NCBI RefSeq assembly: GCF_010183535.1
Contig: NC_071330.1
Coordinates: 62,001 to 126,000 of the forward strand
From: Caenorhabditis remanei
Lineage: Eukaryota > Nematoda > Chromadorea > Rhabditida > Rhabditidae
DNA: 64,000 nucleotides
Reading direction: 5' to 3'
The notes under the pieces were generated by a model. It was not told the DNA's origin. It ran no database searches and was given only the letters and a program-made list of their open reading frames with translations. The position numbers and the translations under genes were made by a program. Shown piece after piece: positions 22,009 to 34,158 of the stretch (positions within the stretch are counted from its first letter, which is position 1; every line of letters starts with the position of its first letter).

Positions 22009-25000
22009 ACATTGTGGCTATGGGTAAGAGGGCATAAATGAAAGTGGATGGAGTGATAAAAGTTGGGAGAGGAAAACAGTAATATTACAGTAATATCGCT
22101 ACCGTACTCCTTTATAATTAAACTGAAAATCAGTCAATTACCCGTTACCTTCAATCAACCGAAAACGCGGTAAAAACAAAAAACTAAGAAAGAAAATTGA
22201 TGAAAGAAAGAGAGGGAGAAAACGAGGGAATTGAGAGATTGTCATCTGAAATTGGCCATTTCAACACTTCCCTTTGACAGGGGGAACCCGAAGAAATAGT
22301 GTGTCGGTGGGAGAGACGGAGAGATGTCGAGCCCCCGCGCGGGCGTTTTCGAGATTAGAATCTTCTCTCATCTATCTCATTTCTTAATGATATTTTGTAT
22401 AAGAATAGTATTCAACATTTTGAGGAGGCAAGTCACTTTCGTTTCTCTTTCCTTCCCTTAATTAGTTTTGATAGAGAAAGAGACGCGTCGGGTGTCATGT
22501 ACAGCAAATTGGCGCGTCTTTTGAGTTAATCGGATAACGAGACAAGGTTACGGTAGGTGGGTTCATAGAACTGTGCGTCGAAATTGCAAACATTTTGCAA
22601 AGTGAATGCATTTCATCTAAAATACAGTAACCCAATCTCACACATTTCTGATAACAAGGTACTAAATTTCGCGCATCTCGCTAATCGACACTATCGTCAT
22701 ACTCATCATTACCCGATTATTTTAATCCTCTCTGCCAATCAGCTGTAAATCCTGAAAAGGGAACAAGGGGCATAAACCAGTCAATGTTATGCCAATAAAT
22801 AAGGAACGGGAAGGGTCAAGACAAGGTTACGCAACCGGGTGAGAGAGTGACACGTAACCGTTATTCATCATTTACTAGGAGGGGTAAAGATGATGAGGAT
22901 GACAAGATATTATAAGGGAGATAGGCGGGGAGGGGATATGTAAATATGGAATACATGAGGGATAGGCATGGAAGGAGAGGAAGGAAAGTTGGTGCCTAGA
23001 TAACAAAGAGAAATTGAAACAAGGTTCCGTTTTTCCTAAAAATAAGAATAAATTTCGAGAGTTTGCGTTTCTGGGAATTTCCTGAACATACAAACAGAAA
23101 CAGTTAAACATCCGTTATCCCACATTCCAGTTACTATTTGATTTTGTGATCTGGCTAATCCTCGCAAGATGCATGGTTACTGTGCAGAAATATCGTTATC
23201 GGTCATCCGTCAGTAAGTGTGTCTATGTGTACAGATGTCTGCCAGTCTTGCACATTGTACAGTGCCGACCCAAGATTATACATTATAGCTGTTTTCCGTG
23301 GAAAAACACTAACTTTGAGAGGATCCTCAAAAAAATTTGTATGACCTATACAGATCAAATGTAGAGCTTCATCTTTGCAGTTGGCCATTTTTCGGGTCGA
23401 GAACTCTCTAGCAAGTGACAGACCGGCGAATATATTTCTTTCTCGAATTAACATGTTTCAGTGCAAAGTAGTGCGACAGTTGATCGGTTTACTTCAATTA
23501 ACTGTCACTTTCTGGGGAGTGCGCGTACATAAAAATGATTAACTACAAAAAAAAGATCTACTTTTGATCTGTAAAAATTTCTAGACTTTTGGCCGACATT
23601 GTAGGAACATCTGTTTCGACGCATGTTAAAAAAGTAATGTTTTTTTTGCTGTAAAATGTCTTCACTTACTCTGTATGTTTGACCGAATACGGTATCGTAA
23701 TCTTATTGAATTGCTTGAAAACCAAAGATGGTGTTTTATTTCTAACAACATTCTTTAAAATGTGAAAACTGGAAAAATATTTAATTGAGTCTTTTCGGAA
23801 TCTTATCATAGAAATTTTTGTTCAATTATAATTTTGATGGAAGATCAGTGTGATTAAGTTAACTTTCCAGTTTGTTTTTCTCTCTATCATCTGAAGCTCC
23901 AGAATTGACCTGTTTACAAAAAATCCGAATGCCAGTCTTTGTTTCCATTTAACCATGTTTTCCTGCAAATCCGGATGTCCGCCGTTACCAGAAATCCTAT
24001 CCAATCTGTCAATAAGGCTTGTCATGACCATTAGCTCAACGTAAACATTGCGCAACTTCATGTCAAATATGTTCTCTCATTTAAACGTATCACTCATCAA
24101 TCATTTCCCATAAAGGTCCATGACCATTTAATAGATATTCATCTGAATTCTCAGAAGACGTCGTCTTCGATTCGGCCCGACTAATGAGAATCTTCACACG
24201 TACCGCTCCAATCGAAGAATAGGTATTTTAATTGTGTCAAACGAAAGATTGAGGGAATTGATATTAAAAGAGGATATAGAAGAGGGAAAAGGAGGTGTCC
24301 AATTTGCCGCAACACAATTAATTAAAATGAGCGGCGGGCGGATAAGAGAGACGATTGAAGAAGACGGCCGACGTATTTTCAACAATTTGATATTTTCAGG
24401 CGATAAGTGCGGCGTGGAGGATATGTGTGTATGGGTTTTCTTAAGTGTGAATCACGGGAAGATGGGAATTATAAGGGGTAGGGTACAGTAAGCAAACTGA
24501 AACAAGGAAAATATAAATCTGACAAGGAACCTCAAACACCTGGAAGTTTGGAACTCGATGAAACTTTGCTGGAAGGTTGCAAGAACAGCTCCAATAGTGT
24601 ATTGACACAAATAATTGGAACACGCTCGACTCTTTGCTCCGAGTTATGGGCTCTAAAAGTTTGGCTCAGATTTAACACACGAACTTTTCCACACTTGCAA
24701 CGGGTCGGGCCGATTTGAAAACGTTCTCCGGCCCGGATTTCAGTACAAAAATTGATGATTTCGACATTAAAAATTGTTTTTTGTATTTTCTGCAAATAAT
24801 CTGAATTTTCGACTATGCTTTCAAGTTTCGATAGAATCCGAATGTAAAATGGATTTCTCACACTTGCCAAGGCCCGGACCGTGCCGGGCCATGTCAGCAA
24901 AATTGAAGCCCGCCCGGATAATTGGCGCCAAAATTCAAAATTCAAATTCAATCGAATTTTTTGAAATTTAAAATGCACATTTTCGCATAAAATACGAATT

Positions 25001-26030
25001 TTCGACCATGATTCAGAATTAGAAGAAATTCTGAAAAATCATGAAAAAGGTTAATTTTTTCGATAAAAAATTGAAAAAATTTCAGGAAATTGGTTTTTTA
25101 ATGAAAAAGTTGTGAACATTTTTTGTATTCGGGCCGGGTCGAGGACTTCTCCACAGTTCCCAAAATGTCACTGCATTCCCTTCCTCTAGTTTTAGACTGG
25201 CCCCTGTTCTGTACTCATTTTATCATAAAATATCATAAGTTTAAGTTTGGGAAAAATGTTTGTTTTTAACGAAACTCTGTTTTTCTTGTGATAGCTGTAG
25301 CTTTAATACCAATGAGCTTTTTTCATCTGAAGTTATTTAAAAATACATTTTCGATGTGAAATTCAATTCTTAACTTTCTAAGTCATTTGGTGCCGAATAG
25401 TTTTACTTAAAAACTCAATTCGTCCAAGTTTTCATTCTGTTTACATTCATTTCTTTCTCTCCATTTGAAAAATCAAAATAGATAAGAAGAAGGAGAGAGT
25501 AGGGATGTCAGACCACCAAAACAATAGTACTGGATTGAAGAGACGCAGATAGAAGAAGAGAGACTGAGGGAAACTTCTATTCGAAAGAGTTGTTGTTTTC
25601 ACTTTTCTTTCTCGTTTCTGCCACTTTTTTTCTCGTTTAAACCCGACATTTTCCTTTACCATTTTAAACACATGCAAGATTTTTAAATTCTGGAAACTTC
25701 CCAGGGGTGCGAGGCGTAAGGTCCGCAACGAAAAGTTTTGAATTTACCTCCCGAGTGGCGTTGCGTTTTTTTATTGAAAGATACACGCTAAAGTTAAATT
25801 TAGCACTCAAGTCCTTTTTTGGCATCATGCAAGCCGCTGTGCGAAGGAGCGCGTTTACGCGGTCTTGCGTTTCGCATCCCTGTGAAACTGTCTTGAATTC
25901 AAATCTTTTCGTTCAACTTTTCTTTCAAATCTTTTCGTCCAGTTGTTAAAATAGATTTAAGAAAAAGACGTTTGAATTCAGCATTAGTTTTTTTTTCATT
26001 CTTATTTTCCAGCCCGCAAATAAATAAAAC
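22009..26030. other. 4-kb gene-poor stretch, palindromic repeats
   Basis: No supported gene. 23268-23605 is a degenerate foldback of the CAGTGCCGACC family. 24234-24400 has an open frame on the plus strand without recognisable homology or splice support. 24690-25140 contains several GCCCGG words in a divergent repeat. 25705-25890 holds GGCGTAAGGTCCGCAAC and related ends of a MITE that recurs at 30550-30715 and, in part, at 12955-13080. A TTATTTTCCAG acceptor at about 26000-26012 precedes the next gene. Confidence 0.35.
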
Positions 26031-27900
26031 ATGGAAGAACCTTCTCGAAGAAGAGATTTTAAAAAATCAGCGTCGGTAAGTGATTATGTTTTATTAGAAA
26101 GTTACATTTCGTTCAACTGCGCTCCACCAAAATGCGCTTCTCTCAACTTCACACAAAAGTTTTTCGGTTTCGGTAGAGCGCGGTTGTAAGAAGCGAGTCG
26201 TGTTAATATTATTTGTGAATTTCGGGTCAGTTTTTAGTCAGTTTAAAAGTCATACATCTTATTATTTCAAAAATTCACTGAACATTTTAGGCCGGAACCA
26301 CAAAAGGAGGAATTACCGGAGGTGTCGCTGGAGCGGCAAAGAACGCTGCACAATACATAATAAAACAAGGCGGAACTCGCTGGTATAATGGAGTGAATAT
26401 ATTTGATAAAACCGTCAGAAATGCAAAAGGATATCCGAAATGGTTTGCTAGAATTGATATGCCGACGGTCAAAAATCCACAGGCGCACATTAATGTCAAC
26501 AAAGCAGTTACTGGGCTAAAGGTATTTTTTAATTGTAAAACAGAAACAACTCTCAAGCTCCCCTTATAAATTTCGACCTTTTTCAGTTAATTGCAGTTGT
26601 TTCATAATTAAAAAACGTGAAAATTTAGTAAAAGTTGGAAAGCAAAGTTTTTTGAGTGAAAAAATTCAAAAAATAAATTTTTTTTCAATATCCTGATTTT
26701 CAATTGTAACAATTTTGATAGATATAATATGCATTTTTCCTGCACTTTGCAACGAATTCTGACCGATTTACGCAAAGTGTTCAAGATACGCAAAAACATT
26801 TCAACACTTTATTTTGTTTTAATGAGCGTTGCTCAACACTTTTGATTCAACAAATCGTAGGGTCCAATTCAAAAATAAAACAGAGGTATATTCACCTATA
26901 AACGTTACTCTACATCATATTAACGTCCAGGACCCTCACATGGCTATATCAACAACCACTGCTCAAAACGCTGCAACAGCTGGAACAGTTTTGAACTTTC
27001 TGAACAAGGCGGCTCCGGTACTTACTGTAATGGCAGTAGCTTATGATGGATATCAGATTGGGAAGAATGCGATGGATGATAGAGAGAAAGGATCAACCAG
27101 GAATACCACGAAAAAAGTGGTGACCACGGCGGCGACATGGGGTGGTGGATATGGTGGGGCTGCTACAGGTAGAAACTCACTGATATATTTTCTTTACTGA
27201 TGTTTATTTTCCAGGTGGAGCCATCGGAACTTCGCTGTTTCCCGGAGTAGGAACCCTCATTGGTGCAATAATCGGTGGAGTAGCGGGAGGAATTGGTGGA
27301 AACGTGGCTAGCAATGCGGTTGCAGACGCTGCCATGGACAAACTGGAGTACGATATTTGTTACCCGAAATGCACAATTTGTCGGAGAATTTTTGAGTGCC
27401 GAAAATTCGAAACAGGAGCCAGAAGTATCTGTGATAAATGCAGTGAGAAGTGTAGTTGGTGTGGAACGATGAAGTCGGATGATTCGGAATCGGACGCCCT
27501 AGAGACTGTAAATCTGGAAGAGGGCATGGTTAAGCTGTGCAGTACGTGTTTGGAAGTTTTGAAGAAAGAAGTTCTAGCGGAACTTGAAAAAACGGGGAAA
27601 CCGAAACCCGAATCTTCAGAATTCTGGAATTGTAAACGATGTGGATATGACATGAAGTCAGACTTTTTCAAAACTTCAGAAGAACATTTGATACTCTGCA
27701 AGACTTGTCGGGATAACGATGCAAATGATATTCTTGAGCAGAAGACCAGGGATTCTGATAATCTCAACCCGAACTGCGTTACAATAAGAAAAGAAATGAA
27801 TACATGTAAATGGTGTGACGAAGATTTTCTGTGGACAGAGGCTGACGGTGCGAAGGATTTCTGTCCTGAGTGTGAGGAGAAGAGACCGAAAAAGAAATAA
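26031..27900 (+). CDS. Glycine-zipper family protein G1, zinc-ribbon tail, no signal peptide
   Basis: Exons are 26031-26075, 26291-26521, 26931-27168 and 27215-27900 (399 residues, frame closes). A charged start (MEEPSRRRDFKKS) with no signal peptide is followed by the core domain with GVAGAAKNAAQYIIKQGG, PKWFARIDMP, HINVNKAVTGLK and DPHMAIS. A helical linker (LNFLNKAAPVLTVMAVAYDG) leads to the glycine zipper SLFPGVGTLIGAIIGGVAGG (exon 4). A long Cys-rich tail has CTICRRIFECRK, CDKCSEKCSWC, CKRCGYD and CKWCDEDF pairs, i.e. several zinc-ribbon-like CxxC knuckles. Core and linker are split by a phase-0 intron, unlike other members. Function unknown. The zipper suggests membrane insertion or self-assembly, and the tail suggests protein or nucleic-acid binding. 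Confidence 0.85.
26112..26207. mobile_element. TTACAACCGCGCTC-family MITE in intron 1 of G1
   Basis: TTCAACTGCGCTCCACCAAAA and TTTCGGTAGAGCGCGGTTGTAA face each other across about 40 bp. It is shorter than other copies of the family. Confidence 0.55.
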
Positions 27901-28032
27901 TACTGTTCTCTGTTTTGTTTTGTTTTTGTATTCGGAAATTATTTTATCTGTTAATATAGAATTAAAATTTCGTATAGCCAATAAACATTCTCTGAAAAAA
28001 AACTGCAGCATTTTTAGAGGCATCATCCGGAT

Positions 28033-28594
28033 CAGGGCTGTGCGAAAAAAAAGTTTCCGAAAAATTTTCGAAAAACTTTTTTTTCGAAATCTTGGTACCG
28101 AAAAAACCGAAAAACTTATTTTTTTTCGAAAACTTCGGGCCGAAAGAAATCGAAAAACGTTTTTTTTCGAAAAATTTTGACCGAAAAAACCGAAAAATTC
28201 GAAAAAAAAAGTTTCCAGAAAACTGTCTGAAAAATGTGTTTTTCGGGGCCAAAAATCTTGAATTTGTGTGAAAACTGTGTGTATTTCGAAGAAAGACTGA
28301 TAGAAACCTGTTTTTGAGTACAGAATTTCAGGAAAAATCTAAAAATCACTATTTTTGTAACTTAAATTTTGAAATTTCAGGAGAAATTTCCAAAATTTTT
28401 CGAACGTTTTTTTCGAAAATTATCCGAAAATTTTTCGTCCGAAAAACTTTTTCGAAAAGTTTAGACCGAAAAATTTTTCGCCGTAAAATTTTTCGGAAAA
28501 TTTGGCCCGAAAAATTTTTCGCCTCAAAATTTTTCGAAAACCACCGAAAAAACCGAAAAAATTTTTCGTCCGAAAAATTTTTCGCACAGCCCTG
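28033..28594. mobile_element. Non-autonomous hAT-like element, 562 bp, with 8-bp target duplication
   Basis: The termini CAGGGCTGTGCG and CGCACAGCCCTG are flanked by ATCCGGAT on both sides (28025-28032, 28595-28602). The interior is built of many CCGAAAAA and TTTTTCGG words on both strands. It lies 130 bp downstream of G1. No coding capacity. Confidence 0.85.
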
Positions 28595-28602
28595 ATCCGG
28601 AT

Positions 28603-29239
28603 ACACAAACACAGCTTCCATAAAATAGAAAAATGTTTCTTTTCTCCTCAACCACTTGCATCTCTCACACTTTTCCATGTATCTCTGTGTCTCTTTTGTT
28701 GATAAAACAGCGATGAGCAAGATCTCGTCGTATAACATCTTTATAAAGGGTCTCTGTTCACCATCTTACTTTTAGAATGTTTTCTTTTTTATATATTCAT
28801 GGCATGTAAAACTGTACTTTAATACAGTCTTCTCCTTATTCGCGAACTGCGGAAAATGTTTTTTAAACATATTGTTTTCCCAGTCTTCTACATTTCTCCC
28901 ATTTTTGACAGTCATTTTCCCATTTTTTTACATACGCATGTCGAAAAATGCAGAATAGAAGATAAGGTCAACGCTAAACAGAGATCTATTGATTCCCCCT
29001 TGCAATTAAGACTTTAAAACATTATACCCTCCGTTTTAAACTGTCTACATTACCTCGCTTTCTACCTTTCTTGTCCCTTCTCATTTTTCACTCAAAATTG
29101 CTTTGTGAGGAACATTTTCAAGTATGCTGTATCTCGTTTTTTGGAGACATTTAATTAAATCTGTAAAAAAGAAATTTCTCGACGATCGTGAATAAGGAAA
29201 AACGTAAGCAAATACAATTTTACTTGTCCCATTACAGAA
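28603..29239. other. Intergenic stretch upstream of G2
   Basis: No gene. At 28712-28730 the word GATGAGCAAGATCTCGTCG is followed by a TATAAAG box at 28742, an arrangement that recurs upstream of other cluster genes (see findings). Confidence 0.3.
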
Positions 29240-30012
29240 ATGGATCAAAAACACATTCGCTGGATTTCTAGCGCTTTATCAATTCTGGTTCTTTTTTGGA
29301 TAGTGCCAGTTATTTTGGGAAATAAAGGTTTGCCTGAGAATTTCCACCCGGCAGGAAAAAATTCATTTTCAGATATAATGATAAACTCGTTTATTTGTGG
29401 AGCAGTTGGATGTTTGATGAACTGGTATCTGTTTTCAGTACAAGTTGGTGGAAGCCGCCCATCAAATATTGTCAATGTATTCAGTAAGACACGGAGGGGC
29501 TTTCGTGGAAATAATGAATGGTTTGCGAGAGTTGATAGCTCTCATGGGAAGGTGAACTACCATCATATTAATGTGAATTCGAGAATCACTGGTGTGCCAG
29601 ATCCACATATTTCATTACCAGGATGGGAGACTGGACTTGCAACAATAATAGCAAGATTCTTGAAGTGTATTCAAAATAATGTGGTGCTTGTAACGTTACT
29701 TCTACTCATTGCTATTTTTTTGAAACACAAGAATAATCAGCCAAAAGAAGGATGGTACCGCGAGATGTTATCGATTGGTGTTGGAGGTTTCTCTAGCTCT
29801 TGGTTAGGTTAGTTTCAAGTTTTTTAAACGAACGAATCACTTCCATCTTTTGAAGAACGTTTTTGTTGGAAACGGAAATAAAATTCTCTGTATTTTCAGG
29901 AGGTAAAATTGGAACATTCATTTTCCCAGGAATTGGAACTCTAGTGGGCACAATTTACGGCGGAGTAATTGGTGGAGGAGTTGTTGGTACATTATATCAT
30001 TTCTGTTTTTGA
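29240..30012 (+). CDS. Glycine-zipper family protein G2, signal-anchored
   Basis: Exons are 29240-29807 and 29900-30012 (226 residues). The N-terminus (MDQKHIRWISSALSIL followed by VLFWIVPVILG) is a signal peptide or anchor. The core domain has GGSRPSNIVNVF, NEWFARVDSSHGKVNYHHIN and the DPHISL block. A second strongly hydrophobic segment (NVVLVTLLLLIAIFL) replaces the usual LNKVAPA helix, so this member probably spans the membrane. The last exon is the short glycine zipper FIFPGIGTLVGTIYGGVIGG with no zinc tail. Role unknown. Confidence 0.8.
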
Positions 30013-30332
30013 TAATCCTTTAAAACTTATATATAATGTACTGTTATTTAACAAAAATAATGAATATTTGCTGTTTTTATCAGACCTGTTTCAAATGTTC
30101 AGTGAAAGTATTTTTTGACCGTGAGAATTGGCTCTTCTTCTCAGTATTACAAATAAAACGTTCGGATCCTCTATCATTTGCCTTCTATTTCTCTCAGAAT
30201 TTTTCTATCTTCTTCTCCTCTTTCTGAGTCTCATGTTTTCGTATACCCACTAGCAAGGCAACGTTGCATTCAGTTTTTTTTTTGTTTCGATTCTTTTTAT
30301 TTTATAAATTGGATTATTTTATAAATATTCCA

Positions 30333-30403
30333 GATGGTCGAGAACAGAAATAGAAAACGGAATCGAAAGAGGGACAATGCTTTCAAAGAAAAAATTTATG
30401 AGG
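30333..30403 (+). other. Possible alternative or relic first exon of the G3 gene
   Basis: ATG at 30333 opens a 23-codon basic peptide (MVENRNRKRNRKRDN...AFKEKIYE) that ends at a GTAATC donor. It resembles the first exon of the downstream paralogue (NAFRKEKIK). A MITE (GGCGTAAGGTCCGC ends, about 30550-30715) separates it from the likely start at 30762. Confidence 0.35.
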
Positions 30404-30761
30404 TAATCGGTTTTAATACATAACATTTTTTGGTTTACGTTGGCAAAAAAAAAACCGTAAACACAACTATTTTTAGAAAAGAAAAAAATGATCCAATGAA
30501 ATAGTTCAACTTTTTGTGAGTTTTGGTAGGACGCATAATTAAACAACAGTGTGAGGCGTAAGGTCCGCAAATGTGAATTTTTCGTTGTGTGCGCGTTGCG
30601 GTTTTTATTGAAATGTCCCAATATACACAAAATCTGAATTGGGAACTCGGTCAAGTTTTTTTGGCACTGTACCAACCGTTGTGCGACGGAACTGGTTTCC
30701 GGGACCTTACGCCTTGCACTTCTGTGCCCCCTAATTTATTATTACACAAAAGAGCATCGAG

Positions 30762-32035
30762 ATGAACGAGAACGAGAAATCTGAAGGAACCGATCCCCAA
30801 TCGCACAGAAAACCAAAACAAAGAGCAAGAAAGAGAAATGCTCCCAGAAAAGAGATTAGGAAGGTACGAAAGCTGACCTGAAATAGTGTGTACATACATA
30901 GTAATCAATTTAGAAAACGTCTACCGGCAGAAAACGCAGGCATAATACTAATTATGCGGAGGATGACGAAAATACCGATCTCTGGAGTTTTTTCAGTGTT
31001 TCACAGGTTTGTATTTTAATAAATTTTTTAACAGAGATTAAATAGTGATAACAGATAAAAAATACTGTAAATTAAAAAAATTTAAATTCTCAAATTTTCC
31101 ACGATCCCAAAATTTTCGATGGGATGCAAGCGTCACCTAAAGATATTATAAATTCACAGTCCGCCGGCGGGGTGTGTTAAAGGCGCATGGAACTTTCTCG
31201 GATGGCTCGTAGTTGAAATGGATGAAAACCGTAATAAAAATTTTTAAAACCGTAGCAGAGTAAGGTTTTCCACCTATTTTAACTACGAGATCCATCCGAG
31301 CAAATTCCATGCGCCTTTAACACAACCCGGCGGCAGACTGTGAATTCATAATATAGCATTTTTTAATATATGTACAAAGTCCGACTATTCCAATCTCCAT
31401 TTTTAATTAAGAAACTTTCAGGAAAAAGAAACGTACAATCCGAAAAAAGCAGCTGTTGAATACAGTAATACAAAATGGCTCATCTTTTATCACTGTCTAA
31501 TTATCATAAATGTTATTATTTGGAAAACCCAATTTAAAGAAATTGGTGAGTGTAGCGTTGAATTAGAACTGACAACGTTCCCGCATTTCAGAATTTCTGC
31601 GATCTTTGAACACTGGTCTCCTTGTCGCTTTTTGTGTTATGGAATGGAGATCTAAATTTTCCAAAAAAGGAACAAAAAAGAACAACGATGATTATTCGTG
31701 GTTGTTGTGGTTACTCAACGCATTAGTCGACTTTGCGGAAATAAAAGAGATTCCAACGGATGAAGAAGGGCGAGTTGTATTGTTTTTAGCCAGACTTTTT
31801 GTGTATATCATGGCATATTTTGGAGTTCAAGTGGCAACATTTGAGAAACAATTAAGTATGTTTGAACATAAAGTTAAAATCACAAAATTTTTGCTCTTCA
31901 GATTGGAGCGAGAGCGGTGGTGGAGTCATTGGCGCTACTATCGGTCTGGTTCTATGGGAAACCTTCTGCAAACTTTTTGAAATGACTTTTACTCAATTAC
32001 CATCTATCTCAAACTCTACGATGACTCTTCAATAA
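30762..32035 (+). CDS. Multi-pass membrane protein G3 (nematode-specific, unknown)
   Basis: Exons are 30762-30863, 30914-31006, 31422-31545, 31592-31855 and 31902-32035 (238 residues, frame closes). A basic N-terminus is followed by about four to five hydrophobic segments: WLIFYHCLIIINVIIW, LNTGLLVAFCVMEW, WLLWLLNALVDFAE, VVLFLARLFVYIMAYFGVQV, and a last exon with GGGVIGATIGLVLWETF. Intron 2 contains a 200-bp palindromic MITE (31148-31346). The gene is a tandem paralogue of G4 with identical intron positions and phases. The final exon has a weak glycine pattern reminiscent of the surrounding family, but I cannot show homology. Function unknown. Confidence 0.7.
31148..31346. mobile_element. 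Palindromic MITE in intron 2 of G3
   Basis: The arms TTAAAGGCGCATGGAA and TTCCATGCGCCTTTAA, with ends CACAGTCCGCCGG and CCGGCGGCAGACTGTG, form a ~200-bp inverted repeat. Confidence 0.75.
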
Positions 32036-32791
32036 TCATTGTTTATTCTGAATTTAAATCAATAGCTTGAAAGTTTTGCTTGTGATATATAATTTCAAAA
32101 TGTTCAATTTCTTTATTGAAATAAACTTTAACAAAAATCATGAATTGTATAGAACTTTCACAGCTCGTAAATGTCACACGACATTCTTTCAAGAGTATGT
32201 GAATGGGGGTATTATAACACATTCGAACTTTGAATATTGCTTTGCCCGTTTGCCTCGAGGCTAGAAACAAACATGAAGAACTATATTTTATTTAAACATT
32301 TTCTCTACCAAAACTGAAATTTCCAAGACTAGAACAACCGGCATCTTCCAAATTGAAACGTTTCCCTTTTTCAATAGTTTTTCTCGAGTTTCAGCTATTT
32401 CGAAATCTCTGACATTCCTTGGAATCATTTGTTTTGTTTCCCAGTCATAACCTATCTCTTTCTAAGCTCTCACAAATCAATTCTCATATTTTCTAAGAAT
32501 TTCGCCACTTGCCACCATCATAAATCCTCAAGATAATATGCTTCTTAATGGTCTTTTGAGCCATGCTATTGTTTTAAAACACGAAGCGTTCGTTTAATGG
32601 AGAGCCATTTATCAAAACGTGCGGCTCCTCCATTATTTCCCTCAGAAACGCCCCCTCTTTTATTTTTTGGCATAGTGGTTCCTTTGTTCCCTTACACTCA
32701 GGAATGCGGGCTTTATTTTGATTACCATTCCAGTTTCTTTCGTTTCATCTAGGCAAGTGCTTTTAGCCTCTCTGTTTCAATTCATTTCCAG
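32036..32791. other. Intergenic stretch between G3 and G4
   Basis: Nothing recognisable. It ends in a pyrimidine tract and TTTCCAG acceptor immediately before the G4 start codon. Confidence 0.3.
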
Positions 32792-34158
32792 ATGGTCAAA
32801 ATCAAATCAGGCTCGGGTCGCAAAATTGGGTTAATCTGGAACATGCAACACGAGGAAGCCAAAAAGAATGCGTTCAGAAAAGAGAAAATAAAGGTTTGAA
32901 GCTCACAGTGCATATTTTATGATCTTAAAGTTTTTCAGAAGATTCCAAGTCAGAAGAATATGGATCACAAAGGAGACGATCAGGGTGCATTATGGTGGAC
33001 TTTCTATGAAAAGGACGGATTCCAGGTTAGTTGGACTTTCTTATGTGATTTTGATTTATAAAACTATAGCTTCTAAGAAATTTTTAATCCTTATGCATTA
33101 TTTACTATACTTCCAAAGTTTGTATCGCTAAGAAGACATATTTACTACATTAAACCTACCTTTCCTAATACAACTAAACCTGGTGCTCAATATTTACCCA
33201 CCGGTTATTAAATCGTTCAAATTCATTGCCTCCTGTCACTTTTCTAACTTACTTCTACTAAACCTTGATAAATATCCTCATAACTACTAAGACGCCTTTT
33301 ATTGACCTATTTCTGCATTGTGTCAGTGGCAATATGTCCTTCATTACAACTTGTTTTTCTTCTTAAAATCACATATCAGTTTCCGTTAGTATACACGCAA
33401 TTTTTTTGTGGCGTTTGTCAATTGCACAACTGGCTTATAATAATATGTTTTAAAGATCTTTAAAACATAATATTTGTTGCATTTTTAGGAGGAGACAGAT
33501 AGCAACCAGGAAAAGAAGGAAGCAAAGTGGTGTTATCTGAAATGGGTCATTTTCCATTGCTGTCTAGTCGCATTCTGTTATGGAGCTTGGCTTACCGACT
33601 TCAAAGAAATTAGTTAGTCGAGAAAACCTAAAATTTGTAAGACAGTATTCCAGAATTCCTCCGAGTTCTCATGATTGGCCTGCTCATGGCTGGTGCAGCG
33701 AACGAGTTTGATTCTGAGACGAAAAGAAATACAGGAGAAAAGAATAGATATTTCTACCGTTTATTGTTTTTTTGCAACATGTTCATTGATGTCTGCGAGA
33801 TGAGAGGATTGCAAGAAGGCACTCTGGGCCATTTTGTTAACACTCTCATGTCGAAAGTCTTTGTGTATGGAATGGCAAATCTCGGCGTGTTTGTGGCAAT
33901 GCTGCAGAAGCAATCAAGTAAGTTTTAAAGATTCTTTTTTTAAATCATTATATTTCTTTCTCAAACTCAAAAAAGACAGTTAACAAACGCTGTAGTGTAC
34001 GTTTCCAATTATTATTATTTTCAGAGTGGAGCACAGGAACCACAGGAAGTTATGGCGCTCTTGCTGGATTGGTTATCTGGGAAACCATCTGGAAGATTTC
34101 AAATTCTATCCCAATGGAAGATTTCCCGACTTCTCGTTTGGTCATGCCTCGCCCATAA
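32792..34158 (+). CDS. Multi-pass membrane protein G4, tandem paralogue of G3
   Basis: Exons are 32792-32893, 32939-33025, 33489-33612, 33654-33917 and 34025-34158 (236 residues, frame closes), with intron phases identical to G3. Shared blocks include a hydrophobic LKWVIFHCCLVAFCYGAWL segment, FKEI/KFLR, VFVYGMANLGVFVAML and a last exon with GSYGALAGLVIWETIWK. The N-terminus is basic (MVKIKSGSGRKIG). The start is set by the ATG right after a TTTCCAG acceptor. Sequence identity with G3 is modest, so the duplication is not recent. Function unknown; probably a small membrane protein. Confidence 0.7.

Noticed and set aside
24234..24491. 85-codon open frame upstream of ceh-16
   Set aside because: No splice signals, no recognisable protein features, and it lies in a region with palindromic sequence; more likely conserved non-coding DNA or chance.
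28060..28740. Long Lys/Phe-rich frames on both strands
   Set aside because: They are read-through of CCGAAAAA/TTTTTCGG arrays in the hAT-like MITE, giving low-complexity peptides in several frames.
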